A stretch of 64,000 nt of DNA from Streptomyces marinisediminis (GCF_026262575.1 NZ_JAPKFL010000007.1:62001-126000); one strand, 5' to 3'; positions 32,902 through 41,794 are shown, numbered from the stretch's first letter. Numbers and translations: made by a program. The notes: generated from the letters alone by a model not told the origin.

Positions 32902-33846
32902 ATGACCGCGCCCCGCGAGCCGCAGCCCCGGCTCGACGCCCTCACCACCGAGGCGTACCGGCCGGAGCTGGCCGAGATCGACCGGCTGCCGACGCTGGAG
33001 CTCGCCACCCTGATGAACGCCGAGGACGCCACCGTCCCCGCCGCCGTCGCCGCGCGGCTGCCGCAGCTCGCCGCCGCCATCGACGCCGCGGCGGAGCGCA
33101 TGGCGCGCGGCGGGCGGCTCGTCTACGCGGGCGCCGGCACGGCCGGACGGCTCGGCGTGCTCGACGCCAGCGAGTGCCCGCCCACCTTCAACACGGCGCC
33201 TGGCCAGGTGGTGGGGTTGATCGCGGGCGGGCGGCGCGCGCTGGTGACGGCGGTCGAAGGGGCCGAGGACGACGCCGGGCTGGCCGCCGCCGACCTCGAC
33301 GAGCTGGGCCTCACGGCCACCGACACGGTCCTCGGCGTCTCCGCCTCGGGCCGCACCCCGTACGCCGTCGGCGCCGTCGAGCACGCCCGCCGGCTGGGCG
33401 CGCTGACCGTCGGCCTCTCCGGCAACGCCGGCTCCCCGCTCGGCGCGGCGGCCGAGCACGGGATCGAGATCGTCACGGGGCCGGAGGTCGTCGCCGGCTC
33501 CACGCGCCTGAAGGCGGGCACGGCGCAGAAGCTGGCGCTGAACATGTTCTCGACGATCACGATGATCCGGCTGGGCAAGACCTACGGGAACCTGATGGTC
33601 GACGTGCGCGCCTCCAACGCGAAGCTGCACGCCCGTTCGCGGCGCATCGTCGCGCTGGCGACCGGCGCGGACCCGGCCGAGGTCGAGGCGGCGCTCCGGG
33701 CCACCGGCGGGGAGGTCAAGCCCGCCATCCTCACCCTCCTCGCCCCGGTCGACGCCGACCGCGCCGCCCGTCTGCTGGCCGACGCCGACGGCCACCTGCG
33801 CCGCGCCCTGGAGCGCGCGAACGGCCGCCCTGTCGCGCCGCGCTGA
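32902..33846 (+). CDS. murQ: N-acetylmuramic acid 6-phosphate etherase MurQ
   Basis: MurQ removes the lactyl ether of N-acetylmuramate 6-phosphate to give N-acetylglucosamine 6-phosphate and D-lactate in wall recycling. The 314-residue SIS-fold protein has the family marks VYAGAGTAGRLGVLDASECPP (with the catalytic Glu), LGVSASGRTPYAVGA, and STRLKAGTAQKLALNMFSTI. It follows the MurR-like regulator and probably shares its control. A CutC gene with a DasR-like site nearby fits a wider amino-sugar theme in this part of the window. Confidence 0.93.
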   Translation: MTAPREPQPRLDALTTEAYRPELAEIDRLPTLELATLMNAEDATVPAAVAARLPQLAAAIDAAAERMARGGRLVYAGAGTAGRLGVLDASECPPTFNTAPGQVVGLIAGGRRALVTAVEGAEDDAGLAAADLDELGLTATDTVLGVSASGRTPYAVGAVEHARRLGALTVGLSGNAGSPLGAAAEHGIEIVTGPEVVAGSTRLKAGTAQKLALNMFSTITMIRLGKTYGNLMVDVRASNAKLHARSRRIVALATGADPAEVEAALRATGGEVKPAILTLLAPVDADRAARLLADADGHLRRALERANGRPVAPR

Positions 33847-33863
33847 CGCTCCGGCGGGCGGCG

Positions 33864-33897
33864 CGCGGGCGCGGCACGTCACCGCGCCGCGCCCGCG
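33864..33897. terminator. Bidirectional terminator after murQ and lectin gene
   Basis: A perfect 12-bp stem, CGCGGGCGCGGC with its complement, has a 10-base loop. It lies between the convergent murQ and ricin-domain genes. Confidence 0.65.
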
Positions 33898-33960
33898 CCC
33901 CGGCACGCCGTCCACCGCGCGCGGTCACGGCCGGGCGGCGGTCAGCGTGCGCCGTCCGGC

Positions 33961-34434
33961 TCAGTACCAGCTCTGCCACTCGGTGGTGTTGCAGATGTAG
34001 GTCCGCAGCCCGTAGGAGTTGCTGTGGTCCAGGCACCTGCCCGTGGCCTGGTTCCGGAAGCGGATGGTGCCGTCGTTCCACCGGTCCACGAACCAGCTCT
34101 GCTGCCGGGACTTGTCACAGGTGTACGTCTGGGCATCGTTGTTGGAGGTGTTGACGAGGCACTGCCCGGTGGCGCGGCTCTTCAACTGCCGTGTGTTGTC
34201 CCCCCACCGAGTCACCTCCCACTCCTGCCAGATGCCGCCGTTGCAGGTGTAGCCACGCGTCCCGTACTGGTGGCTGTCGTCGAGGCACTTCCCGGTCGCC
34301 TCGTTGCGGAACGTCTGCACCGCCGCGGCGGACACGTCCCCTTCCCCCTGCCCCGGTGCGGGGGCCGCCGCCGCCACGGACAGGCCGCCCAGCAGCACGG
34401 TGGCCATGCTCAGGCCGATTGCGCCACGTTTCAT
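33961..34434 (-). CDS. Secreted ricin-type beta-trefoil lectin
   Basis: The 157-residue protein has a signal peptide (GAIGLSMATVLLGGLSVAAAA, cleavage near AAAAPA). Its mature part is a single beta-trefoil of three repeats, each with a cysteine pair and W-x-x-W/Q-x-W ending: GKCLDDSH...IWQEWEV, GQCLVNTS...RQQSWFV and GRCLDHSN...EWQSWY. Carbohydrate binding outside the cell is the likely role. GGGAGGC precedes the ATG. A TTCGA-N6-TCGAA element 88 bases upstream recurs before the gene at 36127. Confidence 0.8.
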   Translation of the reverse strand: MKRGAIGLSMATVLLGGLSVAAAAPAPGQGEGDVSAAAVQTFRNEATGKCLDDSHQYGTRGYTCNGGIWQEWEVTRWGDNTRQLKSRATGQCLVNTSNNDAQTYTCDKSRQQSWFVDRWNDGTIRFRNQATGRCLDHSNSYGLRTYICNTTEWQSWY

Positions 34435-34976
34435 GTCTGCCTCCCTCGCTCCCCGACGGTGCCTCCGCCGCGGAGTCGCTCGTCCGTCACTCTCCGCCGC
34501 GAGGCGATGCCCGGCAATCCTTTCGAGCAGGGTCGAATGCGGACATACGTGCGGCACGCTCCGTAGGTGGCCGGCAGGCGGCCCCCGCGGGCGAGGAGCG
34601 CGGGGCGGGGCGCGGCCGGGGGACGCGGGCGAGGCGCTTCCGGCTCCGCCGAGGGCGACGCGGCGCCCCGGGGCGGGCGACGGTGCGGCGGCAGCGGGGC
34701 TCCTCGCCACGCGCCGCGTGCCCCACCCCCCACGCCGCACCGCGCCCCACGCCACACCCCGCCGCGCGGCGGACGCCGCCCGGTGCGGCCCCACGGCGGT
34801 CGGACCAGCCGCCCGACGGGGGCCACGCGCCCGGGCCCGGGGAGCGCCGAGCGGCCACGGGGTCGGCCGCGTTCGTCGTTTGTTTGTTAACCGCGGACGG
34901 TCCGACGTCGAACATCCGCCGTCCGATATCCGTGGCGCTGTACCGCGTGAACCGTTCCTGTCCACGGGGGTTGGAT
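34435..34976. other. Divergent regulatory region between lectin and winged-helix genes
   Basis: These 542 bases contain no credible gene. The TTCGA-N6-TCGAA element lies at 34522-34537 on the lectin side. On the regulator side are a GTCCGACGTCGAAC near-palindrome (34900-34913) and a longer inverted repeat, CGGACGG (34894-34900) with CCGTCCG (34919-34925). Between them is Arg/Pro-like GC-rich filler with a short run of CACGCCGCACCGCGCCCCAC-type repeats. Confidence 0.5.
34522..34537 (-). promoter_or_regulatory. TTCGA-N6-TCGAA element upstream of the lectin gene
   Basis: On the minus strand this reads TTCGACCCTGCTCGAA followed by AGG. The arms are perfect complements. The element at 36573-36588 matches it in arms, spacing and flanks. 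Confidence 0.6.
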
Positions 34977-35966
34977 ATGCCGTCGCGCATCCACTTCAGC
35001 GCAGATGACCACACCCGCATCAGACTGGCGCGGGCGCCGGACCCCATGTGGGAGGCGCGGCTGAGCATGCAGGTGTTGCAGTCGACCGACGCGGGGCTGG
35101 TGTTCGGCCGCTGGCGGCGGGCCGTGTGGAGTCGGCTCGGCCCCTCGGCGCGCGCCGTGCTGGCCCTGGCCCCGCCCCTGGGCGACCCCCCGGACTTCCT
35201 GACGCCGGCGGCGGGCGAGGGCGGGCTGGAGGCGGGCATCGCGGCCGTGCTCGCGACCCCGCGCCCGCGGCTGCGCCAGGACATGGCGCGCCTCGCGCGG
35301 CGACAGCCCCTGCCACCGTGGGCGCGGCCGCTGGCGGAGGGCGACGCCGGGACGCTGCACCGGCTGGCGGACGGGCTGGCCGCGTACCACCGCGTCGCCC
35401 TGGCCCCGTACTGGGCGCGGGTGTGCGACCTGTTCGAAGCCGAGCGCACGGCGAACGTCCGCCGCCTGGCCTGTGCGGACTTCTCCGAGCTGCTGGGGGG
35501 CCTGCACGGCGACCTCGTCTGGCGCCCCCCGGTCCTCACCGTGCACGACGGACGCGGCGACCGGGACGTGCACCTCGGCGGGCGCGGCATCCTGGTGCTG
35601 CCGTCCTTCTTCTGCCGGGGCCGCCCCAGGCTGCTGAGCGACCCCGGGCTCCCGCAGGTGCTGGTGTACCCGATGCCCCGGGCGGCCGACGGCCTGTCCT
35701 GGAGCGCGGGCCACGGCGTGCGCGGCCCCTCCCTGGGGTGCCTGCTCGGCCGGACCAGGGCCGCGATCCTGGAGAGCCTGACCGCCGAGCGGACGACCAC
35801 GGAAGTGGCGCACCGCGCCGGCGTCTCCCTGGCCACGGCCAGCCATCACGCCGCCGTGCTGCGGGAAGCGGGCCTGATCGCCTCCCGGCGCGCGGGACCG
35901 TGCGTGCTGCACACCGCCACGCCGCTCGGCCACGCGCTGCTCGGCGGAGCCCCCGTGGCAACGTGA
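34977..35966 (+). CDS. Winged-helix (ArsR-like) transcriptional regulator
   Basis: The 329-residue protein carries a C-terminal winged helix (about residues 255-315, RTRAAILESLTAERTTTEVA then GVSLATASHHAAVLREAGLI). A long N-terminal helical region with ILVLPSFFCRGRPRLL in its last third precedes it, a layout common in Streptomyces but of unknown ligand. ATG 34977 gives MPSRIHFSADD. It lies between two secreted-protein genes that share an upstream palindrome, and a related GTCCGACGTCGAAC lies before its own start, so it is a good candidate for their regulator. Confidence 0.78.
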   Translation: MPSRIHFSADDHTRIRLARAPDPMWEARLSMQVLQSTDAGLVFGRWRRAVWSRLGPSARAVLALAPPLGDPPDFLTPAAGEGGLEAGIAAVLATPRPRLRQDMARLARRQPLPPWARPLAEGDAGTLHRLADGLAAYHRVALAPYWARVCDLFEAERTANVRRLACADFSELLGGLHGDLVWRPPVLTVHDGRGDRDVHLGGRGILVLPSFFCRGRPRLLSDPGLPQVLVYPMPRAADGLSWSAGHGVRGPSLGCLLGRTRAAILESLTAERTTTEVAHRAGVSLATASHHAAVLREAGLIASRRAGPCVLHTATPLGHALLGGAPVAT

Positions 35967-36126
35967 CGGGCGTGGCTCACGGTCGGCCCGGGCGGCGGTG
36001 CCGGCGGTGCCCCGCCGCAGCCGCCCCCCGGGCCGCCCCCGTCCCCCGGGCCCGTCCCCGCTCCCCGGGCCGCCGCCCCCGGGCCCGGCCCCCCGCAGGC
36101 CCCGGGCCCGGGGGCGGGCGCCGGGG

Positions 36127-36504
36127 TCAGCCGCAGACGTACCGGTCGACCGACCGGGCCCGGCCGGTCCCACTCGCGCTCGGGTTTCCGCGTGCGGCGA
36201 GCGGGCCGGCGCGGTGCCCGATGCGGCCGAACCGGTCGTACAGCGCCCGGGCCGGGCTCGGCATCCGGTTCCGGCGGGAGCCGACGCGCCGGTCCGGGCC
36301 CCGCTGCCGCAGGTCCGGGGTGCCGTAGCGGAACCAGGCCACGGGGCCCGTACCGTCGTGCCCGTCGACGACACGCAGGTGGCCGCTGGGGCAGCGGTCG
36401 TCCCCCCGGGCCGCGGGCGCCGCAGCCCGGGCCGCGGCGCCGGTCGGCGAGGCCGGGGCCGGCGTGGCGGCCGGGCCCAGCGCCGCGAACGTCGTGCGTC
36501 GCAC
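36127..36504 (-). CDS. Small cysteine-containing protein, possibly peptidase-inhibitor I36-like
   Basis: The 125-residue product has an Ala/Pro-rich N-terminus that is only a weak signal peptide. A domain follows with CPSGHLRVVDGHDGTGPVAW and FRYGTPDLR and ends DRYVCG, so one Cys sits at each end. The CPSG opening and the beta-rich spacing recall the I36 family of secreted inhibitors, but the match is weak. GAGGAGGAG before the ATG supports strong translation. It shares its upstream TTCGA-N6-TCGAA element with the lectin gene. Confidence 0.55.
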   Translation of the reverse strand: MRRTTFAALGPAATPAPASPTGAAARAAAPAARGDDRCPSGHLRVVDGHDGTGPVAWFRYGTPDLRQRGPDRRVGSRRNRMPSPARALYDRFGRIGHRAGPLAARGNPSASGTGRARSVDRYVCG

Positions 36505-36572
36505 CGCTCTCCTCCTCGGTGGAAAGATCGTGGCCTGACGCTAGGCGGGGCGCGACGGCGCCGGGAAGACCT

Positions 36573-36588
36573 TTCGAGCGACGTCGAA
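36573..36588 (-). promoter_or_regulatory. TTCGA-N6-TCGAA element upstream of the 125-residue protein gene
   Basis: On the minus strand this reads TTCGACGTCGCTCGAA followed by AGG, 69 bases before the start codon. Shared with the lectin element are TTCGAC, then GCTCGAAAGG at identical spacing. Confidence 0.6.
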
Positions 36589-36641
36589 GCACTCCGCGCC
36601 CCACGGCCCGGCACGGTGGGGGAGTCGGCCGCGGGCGCCGC

Positions 36642-36884
36642 TCACGCGCGCGGGTCGGGGCCCGGGTCGCGGTAGTCGTCGAGCGACGGGTCGAGGTCGG
36701 CGTCGTAGGCGCCGGTGCCCAGGCAGTGTTTGCACTGGCCCGAGCGCAGCACCGTCTCGGCCGGGGCCGAGAACGGGTCGGGGCCGGCGGCGTAGGCCCA
36801 GGCGCGCGGGGTGAGGCCGCCGCCGAGGCAGAAGCGGCACGTCACCCCCGGGGGGTCGGACGCGGGCTGCTCGTCGTCCGTCAC
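36642..36884 (-). CDS. 80-residue zinc-ribbon-like protein with two CxxCxGxG motifs
   Basis: The protein has CRFCLGGG (about residue 16) and CKHCLGTG (about residue 51), the CxxCxGxG pattern of the DnaJ zinc domain. There is one pair on each side of a Pro/Ala stretch, so a single four-Cys zinc site is likely. The acidic C-terminus DADLDPSLDDYRD is probably disordered. Its GTG start overlaps the Nudix stop by four bases, which suggests the two work together. No function is known to me. Confidence 0.6.
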   Translation of the reverse strand: MTDDEQPASDPPGVTCRFCLGGGLTPRAWAYAAGPDPFSAPAETVLRSGQCKHCLGTGAYDADLDPSLDDYRDPGPDPRA

Positions 36885-37423
36885 CGGCCCTCGCCCCGGC
36901 CGGGCTCGCTGACCAGCAGGCCGGTGCGGCCGGTGCGCCGCGCCTCGGCCATCGCCGCGAGGCGCCGGTAGTCCTCCGGACCCAGCAGCCGCTCCCACGT
37001 CGGCCAGTCCTCGACGGCCCAGCGGTCGTGCTCCTCGGGGTCGAGGCGGAGGGCGGCGAGCCGGTCGTCGGTCAGCGTGCCCCCGTCGAAGCAGAAGCCG
37101 ACCTTGGCCGTGGGCGCCTGCGCGTCGTCCCCGCGCACGTAGTGGACCAGCAGCAGGGGGCGCGGGCCGGTCACGCGCAGCCCCGTCTCCTCGTACGTCT
37201 CGCGCACGGCCGTCTGGAACGGGTCCTCCCCCGCGTCCATGTTGCCGCCCGGGAGCTGCCACGCCCGCTTGGTGAACACCGAGCGCAGGCCGAGGGCGCG
37301 CCCGTGGACGTCGGTGAAGTAGCAGCACGCGTACACGGTGGCCTTCGGCAGCGTGGCCAGGTAGTCGGCTCGCGGCAGGGGGAACGGCCGCCCGAGGGCG
37401 GCCTCGTCACGCATGGTGGTCAT
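36881..37423 (-). CDS. Nudix hydrolase
   Basis: The 180-residue protein contains a complete Nudix box (GX5EX7REUXEEXGU) within GNMDAGEDPF and AVRETYEETGL, about residues 75-97, preceded by WQLPGG. It should hydrolyse a nucleoside diphosphate linked to another group, with magnesium bound by the REXXEE glutamates. ATG 37423 was chosen; a second ATG three codons later is possible. It is coupled to the zinc-ribbon-like miniprotein downstream. Confidence 0.85.
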   Translation of the reverse strand: MTTMRDEAALGRPFPLPRADYLATLPKATVYACCYFTDVHGRALGLRSVFTKRAWQLPGGNMDAGEDPFQTAVRETYEETGLRVTGPRPLLLVHYVRGDDAQAPTAKVGFCFDGGTLTDDRLAALRLDPEEHDRWAVEDWPTWERLLGPEDYRRLAAMAEARRTGRTGLLVSEPGRGEGR

Positions 37424-37501
37424 ACCCCAGTCGTACCCCGGATCACCGTCCGGCGGGGCCCACTTTCCCGTGTGGGCTACCCCGTCCACCGGCCGTGGCC
37501 C

Positions 37502-38311
37502 TCACCCGGGTGAGGGCCGCGGCCGGTGGACGGGGAGCCAGTCGGTGGCGTAGGCGACGGCGTCCGCCAGCGGGAACAGGCGGGCGTCGGCGGCGCCCAC
37601 GGCGCCGCGCCGCACCGGGTGCGCCGCCTCGAAGGCCGCGCCCAGGTCGGCGAAGCGCTCGTCGCTGACCGAGGTGTCGCGGACGGTGTGCCAGCGCCGC
37701 CCGGCCGGCGTGGTGACGGCGAAGGACACGTCCACCCGGCTCCCGGGCACGCGGTACTCGGCCAGGTGGAACGCGGTGCAGGAGGCGTAGCCCGCGCCGA
37801 GCAGGAGGACCCGGGCGTCGGCCTCCTCCAGCCGGGCCAGCGGGCTGCGTTCGCCCAGGCGGCAGTCGAGCGCGTGGCCGTCGGTGATGGCGGTCGCCAG
37901 GGGGCCGACGGCGGCGAAGGACGTCTGCGGGTGGGCGCTGCGCAGGGCGCCGGGCCAGGAGCGGACGGTCTCGGGGACGACGCCCACGCCGCGGGTGGGC
38001 GTGGTGCGCGGGTCGTAGGCGGGCAGGGAGGCGCGGACCCGGGGCCACCACGGCTCGGGCACGGGCGGGTTCCGCCAGCACGCGGGGTCGGAGTTGTCCC
38101 CGGAGTGGGTGGGGACGACGAGCGTGCCGTGCGGGCCGAGCACGTCGAGCAGCGCCTGCACGACGGCGACCGCGGCGCCGCTGACCCAGCCCAGCGCGCT
38201 GAGCGAGGAGTGCGCCAGCAGCGTTTCGCCCGGGCGGACGCCGAGGGCGCGCAGGTCGGTGGCGAGTGAGTCGCGCGTGCACAGTGGGTCGCGGGGGCCT
38301 GGTGTGGTCAT
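37502..38311 (-). CDS. AAC(3)-type N-acetyltransferase
   Basis: The 269-residue protein matches the aminoglycoside 3-N-acetyltransferase fold: [70 protein letters not shown] and the C-terminal [18 protein letters not shown]. Members transfer acetyl from acetyl-CoA to amino groups of aminoglycosides or other metabolites; chromosomal Streptomyces copies may have non-resistance substrates. The ATG gives [14 protein letters not shown]. Whether it confers resistance cannot be said from sequence. Confidence 0.82.
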   Translation of the reverse strand: MTTPGPRDPLCTRDSLATDLRALGVRPGETLLAHSSLSALGWVSGAAVAVVQALLDVLGPHGTLVVPTHSGDNSDPACWRNPPVPEPWWPRVRASLPAYDPRTTPTRGVGVVPETVRSWPGALRSAHPQTSFAAVGPLATAITDGHALDCRLGERSPLARLEEADARVLLLGAGYASCTAFHLAEYRVPGSRVDVSFAVTTPAGRRWHTVRDTSVSDERFADLGAAFEAAHPVRRGAVGAADARLFPLADAVAYATDWLPVHRPRPSPG

Positions 38312-38517
38312 CGGTGTGAGTGTGACGCACGGAGACGCCCGGGGTGAACCGAGACCGCGGCCCCGGGCCGGGGCGTGGACACCGGGCCGGGGCGCCGGAG
38401 CGGTCGCGCCGCGACGACCGGCGGGCACGGGCGCCGGTCCCGGGCCGGGGAACCCGGCCGCGCGCCCCGGATCGTCCGGCGACAGCCGGGCCGCCGCCCG
38501 TCGCCTACGCTGACGCC

Positions 38518-39201
38518 ATGGAGGCGACGCACGACAACACCACGGTGGTGGCTCAACCGCCCTGGCTCACACCCGCGTTCACGGCGGTCGGCGCGGCGGG
38601 CGGCTGGCTGGTGAGGCTGCTCGCGCAGTGGCTCGTGGGCCTGCCGTGGGCGCCGTTGCAGGGGCCCGCGGAGCTGCTGACGTCCGTCCCCGAGCCGTGG
38701 CTGACGGTCGGCACGGTGGTGGTGGGCGCGCTGCTGGGGCTGACGCTGAGCCTCGTCGCCCACCACGAGTCGCTGCGCGTGGCGGTCTCGGGGGACGGCG
38801 TCCGCCTCACGCTCAAGGGCGAGAGCGAGGACTTCCCGCGCGAGGCGGTGGGCGGCGTCTTCCGGGACGGCGAGCGGCTGGTGCTGCTGGACCGGGACGG
38901 CGGCGAACTGGCCCGCGAGGAGTGCGACCTCGCCGCCCACCGCCTGGCCGCCGCGTTCACCGCCCACGGCTACCCGTGGACGGAGGGCGACCCGCACGCG
39001 GCGGAGTTCCGCCGCTGGGTGCCGGAGTCGCCCGGGCTGCCCGAGGGGGCCGACGCGCTGCTGAGGGCGCGCGAGCGGGCGCTCAAGGCCAAGGACGGCG
39101 CCGACACCCGCGAGCTGCGCCGGGAGCTGGCCCGGCTCGGCGTCGTCGTCCGCGAGGAGCGCCACCGCCAGTACTGGCGCACGGCGCCTCCGCGGCGGTA
39201 G
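38518..39201 (+). CDS. Two-span membrane protein, YqeB-like
   Basis: The 227-residue protein has two membrane helices (about residues 20-40 and 60-80). A cytosolic PH-like domain follows ([35 protein letters not shown]) with a charged helical C-terminus. The arrangement resembles proteins annotated YqeB in actinobacteria; function is unknown to me. The start [11 protein letters not shown] is the only good ATG. It converges with the sigma-factor gene. Confidence 0.6.
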   Translation: MEATHDNTTVVAQPPWLTPAFTAVGAAGGWLVRLLAQWLVGLPWAPLQGPAELLTSVPEPWLTVGTVVVGALLGLTLSLVAHHESLRVAVSGDGVRLTLKGESEDFPREAVGGVFRDGERLVLLDRDGGELAREECDLAAHRLAAAFTAHGYPWTEGDPHAAEFRRWVPESPGLPEGADALLRARERALKAKDGADTRELRRELARLGVVVREERHRQYWRTAPPRR

Positions 39202-39255
39202 GCGCCGCTCGGCCCGGAGCGGTGCGGCTCCGGGCGGGGCGGGCGGGTGCCGGGG

Positions 39256-40149
39256 TCACGCCAGCATCTGGCGGCGGAGTTTGGCCAGCATGCGCGACAG
39301 CAGCCGGGAGACGTGCATCTGCGAGATGCCCAGTTCGGCGCCGATCTCGGCCTGGGTCATCTCCGCGCCGAAGCGCAGGTTCACCAGCGTCCGTTCGCGC
39401 TCGTCCAGTTGTTCCAGCAGGGGGGCGAGGGTGTGCAGGTTCTCGACGGCCTCCAGCGCCGGGTCCTCGTCGCCGACGCGCTCCGCGATGGGCTGCGGGG
39501 CTCCGGAGTCGCCCTCGGTGGCCGGGGTGTCCAGGGAGCCGGCCGCGTAGCCGTTGCTGGCGATGATGCCCTCGATGACCTCGTCGACGCCGAGCCCGAG
39601 TTCCTCGGCCAGCTCCTGCGGCGTCGGCGCGCGGTGCAGCGCGGTGGAGAGCTTGTCGGTGGCCCGGGCCAGGTCGATCCGCAGCTCCTGGAGCCGCCGC
39701 GGGACGTGGACGGCCCAGCTCGTGTCGCGGAAGAACCGCTTGATCTCACCGACGATGTAGGGCACGGCGAAGGTGGGGAACTCCACCCCGCGCTCCAGGT
39801 CGAACCGGTCGATCGCCTTGATCAGACCGATCGTGCCGACCTGGACGATGTCCTCCATGGAGTCGCCGCGGCTGCGGAAGCGGCCGGCGGCGAACCGGAC
39901 CAGGGAGAGGTTGAGCTCTATCAGGGTGTTGCGCACGTACTGGTACTCGTGCGTGCCTTCCTCCAGCTCCCGGAGGCGGACGAAGAAGTGCTTCGACAGC
40001 TCGCGCGCGTCGCCGGGGCTCACCGCGCTCGGGTCCGCCACGTGGGGCAGCGGCTCGGCGGCGGGTTCGGCGATCGCCGTGTCGGACGCCTCGACGGCCG
40101 GGGCGGACTCCTCGATGGTCGTGGCCTCGTTTTTCGTTGCCGTGTACAC
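39256..40149 (-). CDS. SigB/SigF-type alternative RNA polymerase sigma factor
   Basis: The 297-residue sigma-70 family protein has region 2 (RGDSMEDIVQVGTIGLIKAI, FPTFAVPYIVGEIKRFFRD), region 3 (LQELRIDLARATDKL, PTPQELAEELGLG) and region 4 (MTQAEIGAELGISQMHVSRL). This is the pattern of the actinobacterial general-stress SigB/SigF group. The N-terminal 50 residues are acidic and disordered. The GTG start has AGGAGG five bases upstream. It lies opposite a hemerythrin gene and near RsbW-, RsbV- and RsbU-like genes, its likely anti-sigma partners and controllers. Confidence 0.9.
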   Translation of the reverse strand: MYTATKNEATTIEESAPAVEASDTAIAEPAAEPLPHVADPSAVSPGDARELSKHFFVRLRELEEGTHEYQYVRNTLIELNLSLVRFAAGRFRSRGDSMEDIVQVGTIGLIKAIDRFDLERGVEFPTFAVPYIVGEIKRFFRDTSWAVHVPRRLQELRIDLARATDKLSTALHRAPTPQELAEELGLGVDEVIEGIIASNGYAAGSLDTPATEGDSGAPQPIAERVGDEDPALEAVENLHTLAPLLEQLDERERTLVNLRFGAEMTQAEIGAELGISQMHVSRLLSRMLAKLRRQMLA

Positions 40150-40238
40150 GAGTCCTCCTAGCGTTGGGCTGACCGGACGCTTCCTTCCTATCCACAATTG
40201 TTGTCGTTACGCAAGTGTGACGCTGCGGGAGTCGCCAG

Positions 40239-40263
40239 GTCTGCGGCGCCGGAAGCGGGGTAG
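40239..40263 (+). promoter_or_regulatory. SigB-type promoter candidate before hemerythrin gene
   Basis: GTCT (40239-40242), 15 bases, then GGGTAG (40258-40263) fits the Streptomyces SigB/SigH pattern GNNTN(14-16)GGGTAY except for the last base. Transcription would start about 30 bases before the hemerythrin GTG. Confidence 0.4.
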
Positions 40264-40299
40264 CAGTCGCAGCGTACCCAAGGACCGGGAGGAGCCAGC

Positions 40300-40791
40300 G
40301 TGTCATCCAGCACCGATGTCGTCGAACTGATCCTGCGCGACCACCGCAGGATGGAGGAGCTGTTCCGCACCATGCGGGACGTGGAGAGCGACCGGGCCGG
40401 GGCGCTCAGGGAGTTCGCCGGGCTGCTCATCGCGCACGCCGAGGCGGAGGAGCGGAAGGTCTACCCCGCGCTGCGCCGCTACAAGAAGGTCGACGACGAC
40501 GAGGTCGAGCACGGCGTGGAGGAGCACGAGGAGGGGAACGAGGCGCTGCTCGCCCTGCTGGAGGTCGCGGAGGTCGGCTCCGCGGAGTGGGACGAGAGGC
40601 TGGAGGCGCTCGTCACCGCCGTCAGCCACCACCTCGACGAGGAGGAGCGCACCCTGCTCAACGACGCCCGGCTGCACGTGGCCGACGACCGCAGGGCCCA
40701 GCTCGGCGAGGCGTTCGCCACGGTGCGCGCGGAGCGGTTGGCCGCCGACTGCGGCAGCGTGGAGAACGTCCGCGCGCTCGTCTCCTCCTAG
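40300..40791 (+). CDS. Hemerythrin-domain protein
   Basis: The 163-residue four-helix protein has the metal-binding pattern LILRDHRRMEELF, LIAHAEAEERKVYPAL, GVEEHEEGNEALL and VSHHLDEEERTLL, giving the His/Glu set for a di-iron site. It may sense or carry oxygen or nitric oxide, or protect against oxidative stress. The GTG start follows GGAGG. Its probable SigB-type promoter and the adjacent sigma-factor gene place it in the stress response. Confidence 0.85.
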   Translation: MSSSTDVVELILRDHRRMEELFRTMRDVESDRAGALREFAGLLIAHAEAEERKVYPALRRYKKVDDDEVEHGVEEHEEGNEALLALLEVAEVGSAEWDERLEALVTAVSHHLDEEERTLLNDARLHVADDRRAQLGEAFATVRAERLAADCGSVENVRALVSS

Positions 40792-40992
40792 GCGGACCCG
40801 GGGCGGCCCGCGGGCCCGGTGCGCGTCCGCGCGGGGCCCTGGGCCACGGCGCCGAAGCGACCGGAGCGAAGAATTCCGCTCACGGCCTGGCGACGCCGGT
40901 GACGGTGGTCGCCGTTAGGGTGGTAGGGCAGGCCGGGCGGCAAGCGCGAGAGACAGGTCGGCTCGGGTATCGCTGATCGGAGTGTCGCACTG

Positions 40993-41502
40993 ATGACCGT
41001 GAATTCCGTTCCCCCGCACCGCGAGGCATGCGCGGCCGCCGAGGCGGCGTGCGAGGTCATCGAGCTGTTGGAACTGCTGTGGGAACGCGGGCGCGACGCC
41101 GTCTCCTCCGCCCCGGTCTCCGCCTCGCAGCTACGGGTGCTCTACATCCTCGAACGCGAGGAGGGCATCAACCTGCGCACGCTGGCCTCGCAGTTGGGGT
41201 CGGCGCCCTCCTCGGTGAGCCGGCTGTGCGACCGGCTGGAGGCGGTCGGCTTCGTCGAGCGTGCGCCGAGCCCGGTGAGCCGCCGCGAGCTGGAACTGCG
41301 GCTCACCCCGCCCGCCCGCGACTACCTGCACGACCTGCGGGCGCAGCGCGAGGAGGTGCTCGTGCAGGTCATCTCCGCGATGAAGCCCTCGGCGCGCAAG
41401 GCGCTGGCCGCCGGTCTGACGGGTTTCCGCACGGCCGCGGGCTACGGCTCCGCCGCGCAGGGCGGCCCCCGGTCCGACGGCACGGCGGTCCGCTCCGCCT
41501 GA
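40993..41502 (+). CDS. MarR-family regulator, copy 1
   Basis: The 169-residue protein has a winged helix of MarR type: LRVLYILEREEGINLRTLAS, APSSVSRLCDRLEAVGFVER (recognition helix), then the wing SRRELELRLTPPARDYL. It should bind DNA as a dimer and respond to a phenolic ligand or redox signal. It is convergent with a paralogue at 41795, and the two share SVSRLCxRLE. The 291 bases between them show no clear promoter or gene. Confidence 0.85.
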   Translation: MTVNSVPPHREACAAAEAACEVIELLELLWERGRDAVSSAPVSASQLRVLYILEREEGINLRTLASQLGSAPSSVSRLCDRLEAVGFVERAPSPVSRRELELRLTPPARDYLHDLRAQREEVLVQVISAMKPSARKALAAGLTGFRTAAGYGSAAQGGPRSDGTAVRSA

Positions 41503-41794
41503 CGCTCTCTCCCCCACGCGCCGCGGCCGCCGCCACCTCCTGCGGCACCGTGCCCACCGCACCCACCGCGCCACCGCATCCGCCCCGCACACCACGCCGC
41601 CTCCCCGTGCCCGCACCGCGCCCGCCGCCGCGCTCACCGCGCCACCGCACACGGCACGCCGCCGCCCAGCCCGCGCGGCGCACCCGGCGCCGCGGTCGGC
41701 CCGCGTACGGCATGCCGTCCCGCCAACTCGCCCGCGCCACGGCCGGTTCCGCGCGCGAGCGGCGCCGCGCCGGCCGGGCGCCGCGCCGGGGTCG

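Noticed and set aside
37502..38311. Calling the AAC(3)-like gene an antibiotic resistance determinant
   Set aside because: The fold is clear, but chromosomal members vary in substrate, and neither context nor sequence shows resistance.
40792..40992. Possible tRNA or small RNA between hemerythrin and MarR genes
   Set aside because: No cloverleaf or conserved T-loop GGTTCRA could be found by eye.
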